Shown one piece after another: positions 62,332 through 64,000 of a stretch of 64,000 nt of DNA. The notes beneath the pieces are model-generated. The model was not told where the DNA came from, made no database searches, and was given only the letters and a program-made list of their open reading frames with translations. The stretch's first letter is position 1; every line of letters begins with the position of its first letter. Source of the stretch: Azospirillum doebereinerae (GTDB taxonomy: Bacteria > Pseudomonadota > Alphaproteobacteria > Azospirillales > Azospirillaceae); contig NZ_RZIJ01000020.1 of NCBI RefSeq assembly GCF_003989665.1, forward strand, positions 62,001 to 126,000, read 5' to 3'. Made by a program: the position numbers and the translations under genes.

Positions 62332-63081
62332 ATGCCGCCGATCACAGAGACGGGCCAGACGACGGTTCTGCTGGCCGACGATGATTCCTTCATGCGCTCC
62401 ATCGTCGCGAACCTCATCCGGACGACGCTCGGCTGCGAGGTGGCCCTGGCCGTCTCCGGCCGCGACGCCATCGACCGGCTGGGCGCGCGGGCGCCGGCGG
62501 TGTCGCTGGCGCTGCTCGATTTCGTGATGCCGGAGGGCAACGGGCTGGAGGTGGCGCGCAGCATCCGGAGCGGGCTGGGGCGGGTGCCGCGCGACCTGCC
62601 CATCGCCATGCTGACCGGCCGCACCGACGTGGAGCTGGTGCGCGCCGCGATGGAGCTGGACGTCAACGCCTATGTCGTGAAGCCGGTCACCAAGGAGACC
62701 CTGTTCGCCCGGCTGGAGCGCGCCTGGACCATCCCCTTCGACCTCAAGCCCGCCGAAATCTACGAGAAGGTCGAGATCCCCAACCCCTGGGGGCCGGAGC
62801 GCGTGCGCAAGCCGGCGGCCCCCGCCCCGTTGCCGTCGCCGCCCCCCGGTCCCAACCCCTGCGAGCCGGCCGGGCGCAGCGCGCGGGTCGAGACGCGCAT
62901 CGCCGACCTCGCCCCCGGCGTCATCCTGGCCGCCGCCGTGCGCGCCAACGCCACCGGCTCGATCATTCTGCCGGCGCACATCCGGCTCGACCGCGCCCTG
63001 ATCGCCCGGCTGTCCGACCTCGCCGAGATGGGCATGATCCCGCCCGTCGTCTTCGTCATCGCCGCCCGTCCGGAGGGCTGA
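62332..63081 (+). CDS. Response regulator with C-terminal DUF3391/HD-GYP-like small domain
   Basis: A 249-residue protein. The N-terminal receiver has TVLLADDDSFMRSIVANLI, phospho-site Asp63 (LALLDFVMPEGNGLEVARSI), the Thr of MLTGRT and the Lys of VVKPVTKETLF. A Pro-rich linker (about 160-180) leads to a C-terminal part IADLAPGVILAAAVRANATG with SIILPAHIRLDRALIARL, like the small domain that precedes or follows HD-GYP modules. No output catalytic domain is present. It is coupled to the next histidine kinase gene, which starts four bases after its stop. Confidence 0.85.
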   Translation: MPPITETGQTTVLLADDDSFMRSIVANLIRTTLGCEVALAVSGRDAIDRLGARAPAVSLALLDFVMPEGNGLEVARSIRSGLGRVPRDLPIAMLTGRTDVELVRAAMELDVNAYVVKPVTKETLFARLERAWTIPFDLKPAEIYEKVEIPNPWGPERVRKPAAPAPLPSPPPGPNPCEPAGRSARVETRIADLAPGVILAAAVRANATGSIILPAHIRLDRALIARLSDLAEMGMIPPVVFVIAARPEG

Positions 63082-63084
63082 GCA

Positions 63085-64000
<916 letters not shown>

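Overview
This is a GC-rich window with alphaproteobacterial gene content. It looks like Azospirillum or a close relative in the Rhodospirillales. The assignment rests on the flagellar gene set (FliL-FliM-DUF6468-MotE-FliK-FlgD together), RpoH and MsrPQ in alphaproteobacterial form, an amide/urea uptake locus, the abundance of hybrid histidine kinases, and dispersed C/G-rich palindromes. It is inference from gene content, not a database match. No rRNA, insertion sequence, prophage or CRISPR array was seen. There is one tRNA, tRNA-Glu(CTC).

Amide/urea region (1-12660). A hybrid kinase with an N-terminal permease-like module runs off the left edge on the minus strand. On the plus strand follow a UrtABCDE-type ABC importer, an unusual chemoreceptor and a formamidase pair, fmdA and fmdB, closed by a strong terminator. 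The chemoreceptor carries a complete UrtA-like binding protein fused behind its cytoplasmic signalling domain. The set suggests one locus for sensing, importing, moving towards and hydrolysing short amides and/or urea. Palindromic repeats lie at three intercistronic junctions.

Flagellar region I (13993-28236). Minus-strand flgE-flgK-flgL-flgI-flgJ(rod-binding)-flgN, then minus-strand orf(TPR-like)-motA-motB, then plus-strand flgF-flgG-flgA-flgH-fliL-like. Three operon fronts here, and two more near fliF and 62.2 kb, carry a TTTAAA-centred partial palindrome that stands out in this GC-rich DNA.

Housekeeping and signalling (28316-43969). tRNA-Glu, threonine aldolase, a small membrane protein, an RluD-type pseudouridine synthase, rpoH, a dienelactone hydrolase-like protein and msrPQ. 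Then comes a giant soluble poly-HAMP hybrid kinase containing seven near-identical 276-bp repeats, a second response-regulator/histidine-kinase hybrid, and a small winged-helix-like protein with two DUF5985-type membrane proteins.

Biotin and acyl-CoA region (43998-50837, minus strand). BioM-BioN-BioY biotin ECF transporter, an acyl-CoA ligase, a thiolase and an MFS exporter, preceded by a medium-chain dehydrogenase/reductase. The bioY-ligase-thiolase trio resembles the BirA-controlled yhfUTS operon of Bacillus subtilis. The thiolase lacks the second catalytic cysteine.

Flagellar region II (50935-64000). Minus-strand fliL-fliM-DUF6468-motE-fliK-flgD, divergent from plus-strand fliF-fliH-fliN-fliP-(FlhB C-domain-like)-fliG-orf. 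A response regulator and a histidine kinase cut by the right edge follow. fliG is displaced to a position after fliP.
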